A stretch of 64,000 nucleotides of DNA. Source: Voacanga thouarsii (lineage: Eukaryota; Streptophyta; Magnoliopsida; Gentianales; Apocynaceae). The number at the start of each line of letters is the position of its first letter. Position 1 is the stretch's first letter. The stretch is taken from NCBI GenBank assembly GCA_026120185.1, contig JANUWF010002425.1, positions 806,001 to 870,000 on the forward strand, in the 5' to 3' direction. Positions 33,702-47,204 of the stretch are shown here, piece by piece. The position numbers and the translations under genes are program-made. The notes under the pieces are model-generated. The model ran no database searches. It saw nothing but the letters and a program-made list of their open reading frames with translations, and was not told the DNA's origin.

Positions 33702-35195
33702 TATATGTGTTTTTTAGTGTAGAAAATATTACCAACAAAGTCCACAATCTGTCAAGTTTCAATTAAAATACTAACTACTAAAACCACACATATGGGCAAG
33801 TATACCCATCATATAGTATAGGGAATAGCAAGTATCGAATCCATAGGAACTTAGGCTCGCACTTTATTTTACCTAAATCTTTATTATTTAGCCAATAAAA
33901 TAAAAAAATAAAAGTAAATAACCTACTAAACTAATGTACTAGAGCATAGATCAAATTTACACAAGAAAAGTCATAAGGATAATCTAGGAGTGAAAATAAG
34001 GGGAAAAGACATGTAAATAGATAGAAATCCTTGAAGACATAGCAATGACTAATTTGTAATTATCATAATTAATTATCATCTTGGCACCATAAAGGAATTA
34101 AAAATAGACTCCGCTTCTTTCCCAATCTATCAAATCATTATCCCTTGATAAAATTAGTAGATTTCCCAATCAAACTAATATAACCAAAAGATGCATTAAA
34201 CTCATATCTCATAAATATCCCTATACTCTAGGTGATATAAACATGAAATTAGTTAATGATCCTATATTCTAAGCAAAATCAACTGAAGTTTGATTACCTA
34301 AGTTCAATTCTTAACCATTTTTCCCAATCCAGTTAAGATAACAAATATAGAACTAACTAAATTAAACTACATCTAACTTCGTTTTCCAAGTCCATTAGAA
34401 AGGAAATTTAACTTCATCGATGCAACCAATAAAAACAAGTTATCAAATACCAAAAATAAGAACTAATTGATCAAAGAATTGAAATTAATACAAAGTCATG
34501 AATAAAAAAACATCCTTTAAATACAATTAAAACTCAAATTGCTAATAAATTATAAAGAAGAGAAAAAGAAACCGCTCATAGAAAAATAAGCCTTCTTCTT
34601 CTTCTTTGAAACCTTCTTGATCAACCTCCTTTCCTTCTCCAAGAATCTTCTTGATCCTCCTAAATCTTGGTGTTCTTGAGACTTTCTAGGAGTTTTCTAA
34701 TTACATAGAGTGAAAACTGATTTAATAGGTGTTATTCTCTTGTATTTATAGGAGTTTAGATTACCAAAAAGAAACCATATGAGTCCTTTCCGTGTCCAAT
34801 TCAGTTCCCAAAAGATCAGCATTGCAACTTTCAAATTCTAATATTAAGAGGAATCTCAACCACCGCTGATTAGCCAAGAGCCAGCGCCTGTTCACTTCGA
34901 CTGGGCCAATGCCGGTTTTTCTCTGGAAATCCAGTTTTGCTCTATTTTCCCTCTATTTCTCAAGCTTCTTCCACTGCTGTACCGGCCCAGGTTCGGCATT
35001 TCTGGGCTAGCGCTGAGTATATGCTGAAATGTTTCACTTTTGCTCCATTTTCATCAATTTCTGCCTTAAATTATCAAAAACACATTCCATAGGCAAAATA
35101 TCAAATAAGAAGGTAATTGGCTAGTCATTGTGTCAAAAGTATCACAAAGTGATCTCAAATAACTAGTAAAATATAGGTATATTTAGGCCCTATCA
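33702..35195 (-). mobile_element. E 5' LTR
   Basis: On the element strand it begins TGATAGGGCC at 35,195 and ends near 33,702. It is about 1.49 kb. The GC-rich cluster is at 34,875-35,025 and the TATA box at 34,745-34,750. The flanking base after it (35,196) continues Gy1's LTR. No clear target duplication with the far left edge (10,678-10,682) was found. Confidence 0.8.
34745..34750 (-). promoter_or_regulatory. TATA box of the E LTR
   Basis: TTTATA on the plus strand (CCTATAAATACAAG on the element strand) is aligned with the box in A and G. Confidence 0.45.
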
Positions 35196-38100
35196 GTTAT
35201 GTTGAAGAATCCATGGGAAAAGAAAAGCCTAAGCTATTTTACACTTTAAGACACTAGTAATATGTGCTATATATTTACATCAATGGTAGAATGAACTGAA
35301 GAAAGATATCTATGTCCCATAAGCAAAAAATTATAGAGAGTTGTCGTAGTGTCATTTTGAGATGAATTTCACTTCAAACGGATTAGCATAGCCAAAGTTA
35401 TTGAAATAATAAGAGAAGTTGCCAAAATACGCAAAATCGTGATCTATCTCCTTAAAATGAAGAGTGCAAGTCATTTTAATCTCTTCTGGCTTCACGAAAA
35501 ATTAGGAACCTTGGAGAATTAAGTCTTGTTTGAGCTTTTAAGACTAAGAAAAAAGGGATGAAGGTTTTGTAGAGTATTTATTACTTTATATTCTTTTAGT
35601 GCAATATTCCTAAATTCTTAACAACTAATGTCATTTGAGAAATGCCGCATTATGGTAGGCAGATCAAACTCGGGGAACCATTGACCTTTTGATAGTGTGT
35701 ATAGCAATGTTTACTAAAAAACGATAAGTTTCTTGATTTACAAAACTTACTTAGCTAGGTGTTTTTCTGTGAAACTCGTGTACAACTATTTTGTGCAAAA
35801 TAAGTTTGTTTGTTTATAAACTTCACTCTGAACTTTTGGATTCCCAAACTATTTAGATGTAAGTATATTATGAATCATGAATATGTGAGTCCTATGATTT
35901 ATCAAATTTATTTAGCTATGTGTTTTTTGGGGCAAAACCGAATATGAACTTTTCCTTGATAAATAATCTTTACTAAAAGCAATATACTATCATGATTGAG
36001 CGTATACCTGGTATGACTTTATTCATTAAACGATGCTCATTTATGAATTCCTTTAGTAGAATAGATGCTATGTTTTGGTAAAGAAAAGTATTACTATGTT
36101 GCATTTGGTTCTGATTGCCTTCAAAGTAATTCATGCACAATGTGAAAAGCTTGTTATGCTTTTATGCTCAGTGAACCTTGGAAAATGATTATAGAAAATA
36201 TGAAAAATATTTGGAAAATAGTATTGCAACCCTGAAAAGGGCTTTCTTTATCTCTCTTTGGGGAATATGGCATTGGAATTGGTCTTGTGAACTAGTGAAT
36301 ACGTTGAGTACTCAATAAGGGCTTTGACCTTTGTATTAGTTCACATTATAGATAGACAAGCCCAAGCAAACTTACTTATTTCTTGGATTCATCTTGCTCC
36401 AAATGAGGTGACAAGATATTAAAATTAGTTGTATCCTCGGCTAGCACTATCCCAATGAATGAGCAATTAATTTGATTGTGCTAGACAATGACATGTCTTT
36501 ATGCATTAATTGATTGATCTTGGGTGGGACACCCAATCTATAATCAACCTTGCCATTCTCATTGTGAGAGGAGTACGGGAATAGGGTTCCCATACTACTA
36601 CATGTACAAATGACTTTAATAATTTAAGATAGATTATGATGATAATTCTATCTAGATGGCATAATATGGTTGAGTGCTAAAGGCACAGTCCCAGCATAAC
36701 ATAACTGTGATAGCTAAAGGCAAAGCCTTGTCAGCTTTGTACGCAGGTCATTCTTCTATTGAGAGAAGCACTTGCTTTTTTTAAAAAAAAAAGAGGGCAT
36801 CAATGTTCAATTTACCTTTTTTTCGAAATGTGCATAAATTTTGGACAATAATTGACAAAGTTTTCCACTACTTAATTTGTAAAGTTGTTTTTTGTTGAAA
36901 AATGTAATCCATTTCTATTGTCTGTTTTCTATGAAAAAATACTAGCACACACAGAATTCACTGAGTATAATACTAACGCCTGTGTCTATTTTTCTTTCAT
37001 TTTCTTAGGACTCATTACTGGAGACATGTGTCAATGATGCTAGTACCACTCCCTTGGCTCAAAATTGTGAAGGTTTTGTAACTTTACTATGTACATACTA
37101 TAGATCTGCCTATTTTATGCATATTTTGATTCGAGACGCAAGTTTCATTCCTAACTAGTATGTAAGTTTAATGAAATATCATGTTTCTATTTATTTACTT
37201 CAAGTTTTAATCCGTTATAAAGACCCCTTGTCTGGGAGATCAAACGGAGTGACATCCCGCAAAGATAAAGCCTATTGCTACTAAAAAATGTGGGGTATTA
37301 CAATCTTCCGTCTATTATCTCCTTTCTACTTTCCTTTTATCTTTTAGGTTCACCTAAAACACCAAAGCCAGTCAAAAGCTTCTTTATCTTCTTTCCATCA
37401 TAGAAATTGACCAAAGGAAACTTCACTACTCCACTTCTTCTTCCTATATTTTTGCCACAATTTCAAAACATCTTGAATTCAAAACACATGAGCTGAACTT
37501 TTTCCTAGAATCCCTCAATATCTATACTGACTTACGTCTTCCATTATCTTGAATGAAAACTAGGCAGCCTATAATTTATACTTTCTGTCCTCTCATTACA
37601 ATCGAACAACAATTGCCGTTTATTCTTCTTCTTCCCTTTTTCTTCAAGAACCAAACAAACCTCCAATGAAGCACTTCTCTTTAATTCTTGCAATTTTCTC
37701 TCATTTTCAAACCTTTAAATTTGAAATTCAACTCTTAGGACTATTTTAGTCGCATCCGGTTTCTCAACTTTCTTATAACCGAGCCATACTTGAAACTGTA
37801 TTAATCTTCTTTATTGTTAGCAAAACCAAGCATAGTTCTCCATTGTTTCTTCTTTTTCACTTCACCTCTTTTCTTCAACCTTTCGATGTGTATTTATTTG
37901 GGTATAAATATCATATAAAAATAAGCACATTCCCAATCAAGTTTAAATTAAAACGTTAACCCCAAATTACACATATGAGCAAGCGTACTCATCATTAACA
38001 GAGTATAGGATTCAAACGAGTATCGATGCTCCAGGAACAAGTATGCATAATAACTTTTCTTTCATTGTTTAACCGACTCAATAAAGTGGAAAAGAAATAA

Positions 38101-39544
38101 AAAGGAAAATAAAATAAAAATACATACATGTCAATGATGGAGAATTATGCAACTTAAACCATTGCTTGGACAAACATGACCTTAAAGTACCTAGCCATTC
38201 TCATAACTAATCATTCTCTTGGCATCATGAAGGATTAATATAGACTCACTTCTTTTCCAATCCATGAAATCACTACCTTATAGATCAATTAGCATCACAT
38301 TCCTGTCTCATATAATCCATCCAAAAGATGCATTAAACACAATCATTTGATTAAATTTCCATTCCTGGTAAACTTAAAACATGAAATTAACCAATGAATC
38401 CATTCTTGGCAGACATCAATTAACCTTTAATTGCATTGTTCTTAACAATTAACCCCTTTTCCAAGCAAGTTAAAAGACAACAAATCTGAAACTAATGAAT
38501 TGAAACCACCATCAACCCCTTTTCCAAGCAAGTTAATAGAAAGAGATAACCAATCAATCTCGTAATCAACTCAAGTAATTAAATACCAAGAAGAATAATC
38601 AATTAATAAAAAGGTCAAATAACTGTAAAAATCAAGAATATCTAAAACAACGTCAAATTACAATAAAACAATTAACACATCATTGTTCAAGAAAAAGAAA
38701 ACAGAAGTAAAAGAAAGCACTCATAGACAAGCCTTCTTCTTCATTCTTTGAAGACCTTCTTGCATAACCCTCATTGATTGAAGAATTCCTCCTTTGATTA
38801 GAGTGATTTTCTATGATGATCTATGAATTCTCCCATTTTCTCTTGTGTTTTCCATCTATTTATGGGTTTAGGAAGTGCCTAAACTCGTTGGTGCAAGGTT
38901 CTTGGCCGAATAGAAGTAGAAAAATACTAAAATTTTGCAGATTACCAAAAATCGCGTAGAAAAATCAAGATTCTGTCTTATCCTCAAGCTACAGTCGGCG
39001 CCGCCTTGGCTTCTAGAGCCGGCACCGGTTATGTTCTGTTTCTTCCGTTGTTCGCCGATTTTTCTCTTAATTTCAGCACAATGTTGTCCAGAATACAACC
39101 GGTGCTGCCTTGGCTACTAGAGCCGGTGCCGGTTCTGTTCTGTTCCGGTCCTGTTTCAACAATTTTGTTACCTCGAAGTACATGCCAACAGTGTATGGCT
39201 GGCGCCAGTTCCTCTGCCCTGGCCAACGCTGCTTATATTCTGTTTTGCAACGTTTTTGCTTTGTTTTACCACTAAAATTTGAAATAATGAACAAAATGTG
39301 AAACCCCAACTAAAACCAACCCTAGAGTAACGGGGTCGGGATGCATATCATATTTTCTTACATGCATAAATATATTTTTGAATGATTTTATGTGCTTTGG
39401 AATTGTGATTTATAGTTTAGAAAGCTTAATTGTGCTTATTGAGTAGGAAGGGCAAAATGGTAATTTTGCTTGAAGAAGAAATAGGGAGATTGCTTGAAGA
39501 TTAGATAGGAAAAATATTTAGGAGAGAAAATAAGAATAAGAGTT

Positions 39545-39615
39545 GTTGTGATTTAGTGGTTAGAGCTTTGGAATTAATCTCTAAGGTCTTGAGTTCAAAT
39601 CCTATCATTTCAGTT
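39545..39615 (+). repeat. tRNA-like segment inside LTR M
   Basis: The stretch has a D-arm-like TAGTGGTTAGAGC, a 5-bp anticodon-like stem (TTGGA/TCTAA) with a 7-base loop ATTAATC, and a B-box-like GAGTTCAAATCC. The T stem does not pair well and there is no acceptor stem, so it is a relic and not a tRNA gene. F's LTR has a similar segment at the same offset (45,566-45,630). Confidence 0.4.
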
Positions 39616-41184
39616 TTAGTATGATTAATTTTATTTTTGTGAAAGGTGGAATATTTTCGGCCTTGCATGCCATAAGAAGAAATAGGAGTGTTATTCTAGG
39701 GGAGACATGAAGGGAATGTCTTAATCCTACTCTTGTGCCCTACAAAACTTCTTATGGGGTTCATGGCATTTTTGTTCCCTAACTTACCTTAATTCTTCAC
39801 TAATTAAGCTTGTTCAATTATCCAAATCCATATTTTAATTCCAGAAAATTTCATCAAAGTTCTTTGATTTTGGAGTTTCAAAAATGCCTCTTTGAGGATA
39901 GAATTTTGACTAAAAATGGTGAAGGAGTTAAGGAAGGTTCCCAAGAGAATTAATCTCCAAGGTTGAACCTTCAAACTCCACTCCATAAGTGTTCATCTTC
40001 TTCATGTAGCAATCTGGAAATTTTCCAACTTCTAGGTCAGTCCAACCTTCAAAAACTTCAGCTATTTTTCTCACTCAGATACTGCCAGAAAAATAGCCAA
40101 TTTTTTCAGCTTAAAGACTGAAACCTTTAGCCAAAAATCAAACTGCACAAAGTTGTGCAAACCAGGAAAAAAATCCTAGACAATTTCGCAACTTAGCAGT
40201 CCAAAAACCAAGCTGTTTCTTCTAGCCTTCAAACCAGTAATTCATCCCTGTCTTTTCTCCGTAAAGAAGGCTGGAAACTAGCCTTAAAGGACCCTTCAAT
40301 ACCCCTTCAAACCTTCTGCAAGTCGGCTGGAACATTGCAGAAAAATCTGCACAAAAATTCCAGCAAACCATTCGAATGAACAATCAGAAATTCCAGCCTT
40401 GCTCCCTCTTCAACCTTGTCCGAAAAACCATTTCAACTTTCTATGAAAATAACTTTAGTCAGCCATGAACTGAACTTCATCACCCTCCTCCATTGATCTG
40501 CACGAAAGAGCACCATAGCCACTCCTTCAATCACTACAATCAAGCCTTCAATTGGAATTCAAAATTTCAGCAAATTACTCTGTGAAAACTTCCATGAATC
40601 AAGCCTCAACTAACCAGAATTTTCCTTCACCATAACACTCAACATTTCGGCCACCCTATAGCTCCTTCAAACCTTATTCATCTTAGAAAAACTTCAGCAA
40701 ATTCCAGTCGGCTATAGCAGCTCCAAGAACCTCCATCAACCAAACCATTCTTACCATATCTTCTACCTTAATTCACTCCCTAAATTACTTCTTTTGACTT
40801 TCGAAGAACCAGCTTTCCTTCTTCTCCCTAATCTGAAAATTCAATTACCAGAATTCCTCTGACCATTTGGCCAACACCATTTAGCAAATTTCGTCCAGCC
40901 TTCTCTCCATCCTCTCCATTTCTCCAAGAACACCAAAAACACACACCACCATTCTCCAAGCCTAATACCACCCTAAACACCTCCAATCTCTCCCAAAAAC
41001 TTCAAATCACGTCTGCTCACCCTTTAGAATCCATTTCTGTATTTTATAACATCATACACTAAAAATAAAATTCTGCTATCGGATCAAAAACCATAATTTT
41101 TCTAGAAGATTCAAGAACTCTCTCAAGGCAACCATGAACGATTATGTTCATCTTCTTTCCTCTTCAATCTTTAATATAATATAC

Positions 41185-41189
<5 letters not shown>

Positions 41190-41229
<40 letters not shown>
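41190..41229. repeat. (CT)n microsatellite in LTR M
   Basis: Twenty CT units occur in the pyrimidine-rich part of the LTR, at a place comparable to the (CT)n tracts of F's LTR. Confidence 0.95.
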
Positions 41230-41231
<2 letters not shown>

Positions 41232-44200
41232 CGAAATGGTTGTTTTAACCATGGCCATTTTTTCTTCTTCCTTCTTGGTCGGATCAAGCCTTCCAAGCGT
41301 GTGGATTCTCTTGAAACTTCATCAAGGTAGTCATCAATCGAGTATGTCTCTTTAACCCTCCCCATAATTCTAAAATCATGTCTCTTGGATGTTGTTAGAA
41401 AAGGATGGAATATGATTGGAGATTGAGTATGTGTTTAGATGAAGGAGTTGAGATTGGAGCATGAGGATGATTTGTCATGGTTGAGTTTTATGATGCTTTG
41501 TGGTTTGTTGCATGCTCTTCATGTCGTGAGTTAGTATGAATGATTAAGCATGATAGCAATTATGTCACATTTGGTGAATAGGGTTTTATGTTCTTGTATT
41601 CTTATTGAAGCCATGAATATGATTATGCTTACTGAAGTTTGAATCATGTGTTGGTAGATATAGATTTAAGTCTTTATTCATGAATTGAGTGGTTTGTTGA
41701 TTGGTATTAGAGTTTATGTTCATGATTCTTGTTAGCCATAGGAAAAGTATGATCATGACCTTGTTGATCCTAAAGTATTTTAAGTTAGCCAATTTTATTA
41801 CATTAACAAAAAAAAATAATACTATATTTTCTTCCAATAATTTCGAAAACCCTAGGAAGATTTAGAATTGGATTGTTAAATGAAATAGAGATATTTTAGC
41901 CAAATGAATGATATCCTTATTAAAAATAATGTATATAAATATTTATATATAATAATAATATTAAATAAAACCTTTTATATAAATAATTATAATAGGTAAA
42001 ATATTAATCTTATAAGTTATATATTCATAAATACTAGTAAAATTTATTTATTACCTTATGATCAAAATTAATAAAATTTACTATTAATTTTATTTACTAA
42101 TTATTTTCTATCTATTAATTATTAATTAAGAGATTATTAATAACTTATTATTTTTAATAAATTCATCTAAGACATAGGACCTTTCATCAAATAAACCCTA
42201 GTTTATTTATTAATAACAAATATTTATATTTGAACATATAGCTTATTAGTAATTATTTTGTGATTCCTAGTTATTTTATTATCAAGCTAAATTTATTTTA
42301 TAAAACCCTTTTATCATCTAACCTTAAAGTTTGGGACATTAAGGTCATGATTGTAGTAAGTTGAAGTAGGATTATTTATAGAAGCAAATATGGCTTGAGT
42401 TTAATTAGGGCTTGTGTTTACCCCAGGCGGGGTTAGGTCAGCTTTGGAAGATCTTTGAATTAGCTCAAACAAAGGATCAGGTACGCTCTTGCATAAAACT
42501 TATTTGCTGTAAAAAAATTACTATGGCAAGCCAAACGCGAAGTGTGTGAACACTCATTTTTGTAAAGGCAATTAAGGACTATTTCCTATCTTGTTTCAGT
42601 CAAACAAATTATTTAAAAATCAACAAGCAGTTTTACTCAAACACCAAACTCTTTCTAAAACCAACTTTAATACGAACTTTAGAAACCCCTAATTGCTATT
42701 TCTAAATAAAGCAATGTTTTATCAGTTTTCTCCCAAGTGGGACAATCAAACATTGAGTACTCAATAAGGGTAGGCTAGTAGTACTAGTTTCGAAGAGCAA
42801 GAGTAAGTCTTCTGCCAGGAGGTCACCTCCAGAAGATGAACTCAACTTGGAAAAGCGACAGTACTACTTAGTCATGCCGGTCCGAACTAGCAAGTTTTAG
42901 TCATGCGGACTATGTGTTTTCGGAATGAACAACCGGTTTGTTTGGGTGTAGAGGAGGAGTATCTTACCCGGTAGGCCGTACACCTACCTGTTGTCAGTCA
43001 GCACAAAGTGTGGCATTCTAACTGTTATAAGGTTATGGGGTCCAACGTGTGGTAACCCATGGCCACCCATTTGAGTGGTTGTATTTATTATAACTCGCAT
43101 ACATGAACTATTTTACCTAAACACTCAAAGTACACACGGACTTACTGAGATTTTTATCTCATCACCCTTTTATGCCATGATTTCAAGTCGATCCTGCTAT
43201 GGAGTTGAGTGGCTAGAAAGTTGCTTTCTTAAAGACTTTATGTTATTTATTCTATATGTTACTTTGAGAGATGATAGTGTGCAATTTATTTTGGATTTGT
43301 TGTTAACTTATCGGGTTGTAATAAGTTTTAATTTTAAAGTATTGTTCTATTTTCGCTTGTATGACCTAGTTATAAAGACCCCTTGTCCTTCAGACGGAAC
43401 GATATCCCCGACCCTGTTGGGCCTAGGTAGTGAGGTGTCACACAAAATACATTTCCAAGGGTAAAATCATAAATATGAAGGAATATGACTAGTTATTGAA
43501 CAAAATGTATCACAAAAGAGTCTCAAATAATTAGGAAAAATATGACTAATTTAGGCCCTATCACCTTTCACATGGATCACCAAACTCCTCAATTGTAGCC
43601 ATAGTTGTCTCAACACTCGCTTTTGAATTTTGAAATTCAAAAGACCAAACCTAGCTCATAGAGACTCTCTAGAATACCAAGCCCATCGAAACACAACAAT
43701 AAACAACACTAAACTCCCTAAACATATTAACTCAGCCATAAACACTCTCAATTCTCCCAAAACACAACTAGCACACCACTAGAACTTTCTCACTTTCTTC
43801 TTTTCTCCCAAGAACACTAAAAACACCAGGAATACAACCAAGCGCATTCCACAATTTTGCCATCCTCAAACACAATAGCTTACTTTAAAACACTCAATAA
43901 CAAAAAAGACACTCACAAACTCTCTTTTTTTCTCTTAGATTCTAGCAACAAACAAACAAATATTCTTCTTTTCGAAAGACCAAAATTCAAGATCATCTTT
44001 TTCATGGTTTTAATACAAGAAAATTTAAATGTTGCGCTTTTATTTCCTTTTTCTCTTCTATTCCTTTCAAATTGATACTAATGGCCTCTCACTATTATCA
44101 TTTCTCTCATTCTATCTCTTTCTCGGATTTAATCCAACCAAAAGGAAGTTGAAGCTTTGATCTCTAAGCATTTAATACCTGAGCAGACTAAAGCAACAAT

Positions 44201-45304
44201 CATCATCATCAAGAAGGTAACCTAATCTTCAAACAAATAATCCTTTTTTAAATTCTACCTTAATATTACTTTTAATAAACTTGTGTTGTATAGGAATTAT
44301 GATTGGATAATTTGGTGAATTGGATTATGATGAAGTTGTCTCTTGATTTTTTGGTATGATATTGTTTGAAGAAGGGAAGAATGTGATTAATGGTTATATT
44401 TATGACATGTGGATGAAGGAGCATGTGCTTTGATGTATAAAGTATGTTGAATCTACTTTTGTGCTTATATAATGAGTTGTAATGCTATAGTATGATTAAA
44501 TGACATTGTGACGTGACAAGTATGATTACGACTAGGGTGGAGATTTACTTATGCTTCATTAAGAGTATTAAATCATGATATGTTGATTCAATGAATGGTT
44601 CATGCCAATATGATGTTAAGAAGTTATTATTCGGTACTATATATGGTCTCTTTGAAGTTTAAATTGTATTATCACATGACTTTATGATATAGTTCTTGTA
44701 TTATGATCTTTAAGACAAATGAGTTATGATCTCATATATGACTTATAATATTACAAATATAGGGTTGCATATGTAGTGCTATTAATAATATAGGATGATC
44801 GATGTGATAACATATTATTAAGAGTTCTTGTTAGGAGATGATTGAGATAATTGAGAATTATGTTAGTTGTGATATTGTACGCCTATGTATAATCATAGAT
44901 AGGTTGTTAGGTGGAATAATGATTAGATATTATATTATCCATAGACGGGGTTGTGCTCTATTGATTAAAGTAAACCAGAAGATTATTATTTGTGTGAAGA
45001 AAAAATTAGGTAAGTCATTGCATGAAATTAATTGTTGAATAAATGCTCTATTTCAAGTCGAATATTGTTTTGATTATGGCAAGGAAATTATGTTCTTGAA
45101 ATGCAAACATGTTTTTTTTTCCTCTTTCCAAACTAAATAATTTGATCAAACAAAGGCTTTCAAAGAATAAGTTGACTTTCTTTAATAAATGGATTTAAAA
45201 TTAAAAATTACATTAAACCATATTACATGTTCAAAACAATAAATTTTTATTTATGATTTTCTCCAAAGCGAAATAACCAAACATTCAATTCTCAAAAAGG
45301 GTAG

Positions 45305-47136
45305 TGTAAAACCCCACCCCGAATATACATGGGAGCATGCATTACATCATTTGCATGTTGATATGATTGAACTTAGTCTTATAAATCTTCCATGCCTTTA
45401 CTACAAATTAATCGTGTATCAATTCTACAAAGTTGCTACTCGGATCTTGAATGCATTACTTGAGTACTTGCTAGCTTATCTTATTGTTTAGTTTTGCTAC
45501 TAAAGGAATTTAGGAGACGGACTCTAGTGCATAGGAATTTTGCTATTCATTTAAAACACAAGAAGATGGTGGTTCAATGGTAAAGGTGTTGAGATTTGAA
45601 TAAAGTGATTGAGGGTTTGAATGTTGATTCTTGCTTGGACATTCTTTATTTTTTCTTTTCTCTTTCCCATTGTTTCCTTTTGGCCGGTCAACCTAAGATT
45701 AAATTTTGTTACCGTTTTTGGAAATTGTTTCCCAATCCATATCACTTCTTAAAATAATTCTATTTCCCTAATTCTCCAAAAATTCCATATTTTAAATACT
45801 TTATATAGGTAACTACAATATAATTATTTCCTATATTGCTTCAAGAATAATATTCTTGGATTGAGGGACCTTCTTTCCAATTTTAATCCTCCTAGCCGTC
45901 ACTCACTTTGTTTAAGGGAATGAATAATCCTTTAAATAAATTGGGATCTTTATTTCCTTCTCTTTCTGAATTCAAATGGAAAACATTTTGTTATTTGGCC
46001 TTGGTATAGCCGGCTAAGACTTAAGGATAATTCCCTAATTTTCTCTCCAAATTTAGGGACAAATATATATTATACCAAAGCTGAAATTAAATCTCCTTTT
46101 TAGAAGGTTTCGAAATTAGGGGTTTAGGGAGATAAATTTCTCCTTTCTTCTTTAATCCATTCACTTACCAATTTTTCTTCCAAGACATAATATGATTTCC
46201 ATTTTTTTTCTCTTCAAATTTGGTAACAAGAATTGAGTTTTAGAAATTCTACGTAAGCTGAAATATCCTTTTCCCTTCCAAAATTCCAGCAATGGTAGCT
46301 GGGATTTTCACATACCATAAACACTTGACACTCCCTAATTCTCTAAATCAATCAAGGGTCATTTAGCACTTGTTTTGGTATGAAAATATACTCCCCAATT
46401 AGACGAATCATTCTAGAATTTTGGTTATAGCATTGCAACTTGTTCTGGCCAAAATTTTGCTAAGTAATTGAAAAGAAAACCTCAATTCTTTGGGCAATTG
46501 AATTATCTACCTTCCTTTTTCCAGCTATAGAGATTTTCCCTAGCTTTTTCTTCTCAATTTCCAGCACTATTCACTCTTATTCCTTCCTACTTTGCTGCAC
46601 GAAACACACAGAGCTTACCTATTAGATTTTCGACTACTCCATTTTCCTAAGTATAAATCGAGCACCTTACCTACAATACACAAAACAACATCAGCCAAGG
46701 ATAACATTACAAGCAAATCTCGGTCACACCAAGCCTTCAAAATCAAATGAAATTCTATAAAAACTAGATATATTTTCCTCCCTTTCCATTCCCTCAAAAC
46801 CAAACCAAACTACCACTCTCACCATCATGACTATTCGACCACATGAATTGTAGCTAGACTAAAGCAACACCATTCCTTTTCTCCCTCTTTTCTAGCAACC
46901 CAAGCAGCCCCTTTTGCACTTAAAAACGGCCGACATCCTACTTCTCTCCCTCTCGGATTATCTTCCATAATTTCTCCCAAGAATAAGAACAAACATCTCT
47001 TATTCCATTAATCACCTAATATTTCTCCACCATTACTCTATCTTGGAACCAAAACACCCTATGCCTATTCTCTATTGCTCTTCAACCAAGATAACACTCA
47101 CACACATACACACACACACTAAGAGAATTCCACTCA

Positions 47137-47204
<68 letters not shown>

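Larger units (their letters stand above)
9610..37302 (+). mobile_element. Gy1 3' LTR, split by a 24.5-kb nested insertion
   Basis: The left part is 9,610-10,682, directly after Gy1's polypurine tract, and starts TATAATACC. The right part is 35,196-37,302 and ends GGTATTACA, the inverted complement of the start with one change. Together they give a 3.18-kb LTR, a usual size for Tekay/Del-like gypsy elements. The right part shares an ordered set of blocks with the Gy2 LTR, such as GGCTTTGACCTTTGTATTAG (36,321) against the equivalent at 18,126. It also has a TATAAAG box (37,216-37,222) 86 bases before its end. Everything from 10,683 to 35,195 is the inserted nest. A purine-rich stretch at about 10,120-10,340 belongs to the left part. 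Confidence 0.75.
39297..43442 (+). mobile_element. M: 4.15-kb gypsy-type solo LTR nested in L
   Basis: It begins TGTGAAACCCC and ends GAGGTGTCACA. A perfect 5-bp duplication, CAAAA, lies at 39,292-39,296 and 43,443-43,447, and removal restores the L sequence. Length, ends and a TATAAAG box (43,371-43,377) place it with the Tekay/Del-like LTRs, closest to F's LTR. It includes a tRNA-like segment (about 39,545-39,615), a (CT)n tract and an AT-rich block at 41,810-42,330. The 129-codon ORF at 43,075-43,464 crosses the LTR end and is not a gene. Confidence 0.85.
37884..43563 (-). mobile_element. L: solo LTR of the TGATAGGG family
   Basis: On the element strand it starts TGATAGGGCC at 43,563 and ends ...ACACATCG at 37,884. 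A perfect 5-bp duplication, CCTTT, flanks it (37,879-37,883 and 43,564-43,568). Without the nested LTR M it is about 1.53 kb. It has no PBS, polypurine tract or internal region, so it is a product of LTR-LTR recombination. The GC-rich cluster lies at 38,990-39,240. Confidence 0.85.
37303..45304. mobile_element. H: old gypsy-type LTR relic, split
   Basis: H survives as 37,303-37,883 and 43,569-45,304, joined across solo LTR L by the CCTTT duplication. It has the pyrimidine-rich, leader-like character of the Tekay/Del-like LTRs nearby. One block, ACCAAACATTCAATTCTC near 45,287, matches ATCAAACATTGAGTACTC in solo LTR M (42,745). No LTR end is visible: the left side lies beyond Gy1 and the right side is lost at F. 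The orientation is probably plus by that match. No gene is seen in it. Confidence 0.5.

Noticed and set aside
43075..43464. 129-codon ORF
   Set aside because: It crosses the end of solo LTR M into L and so cannot be an ancestral gene.
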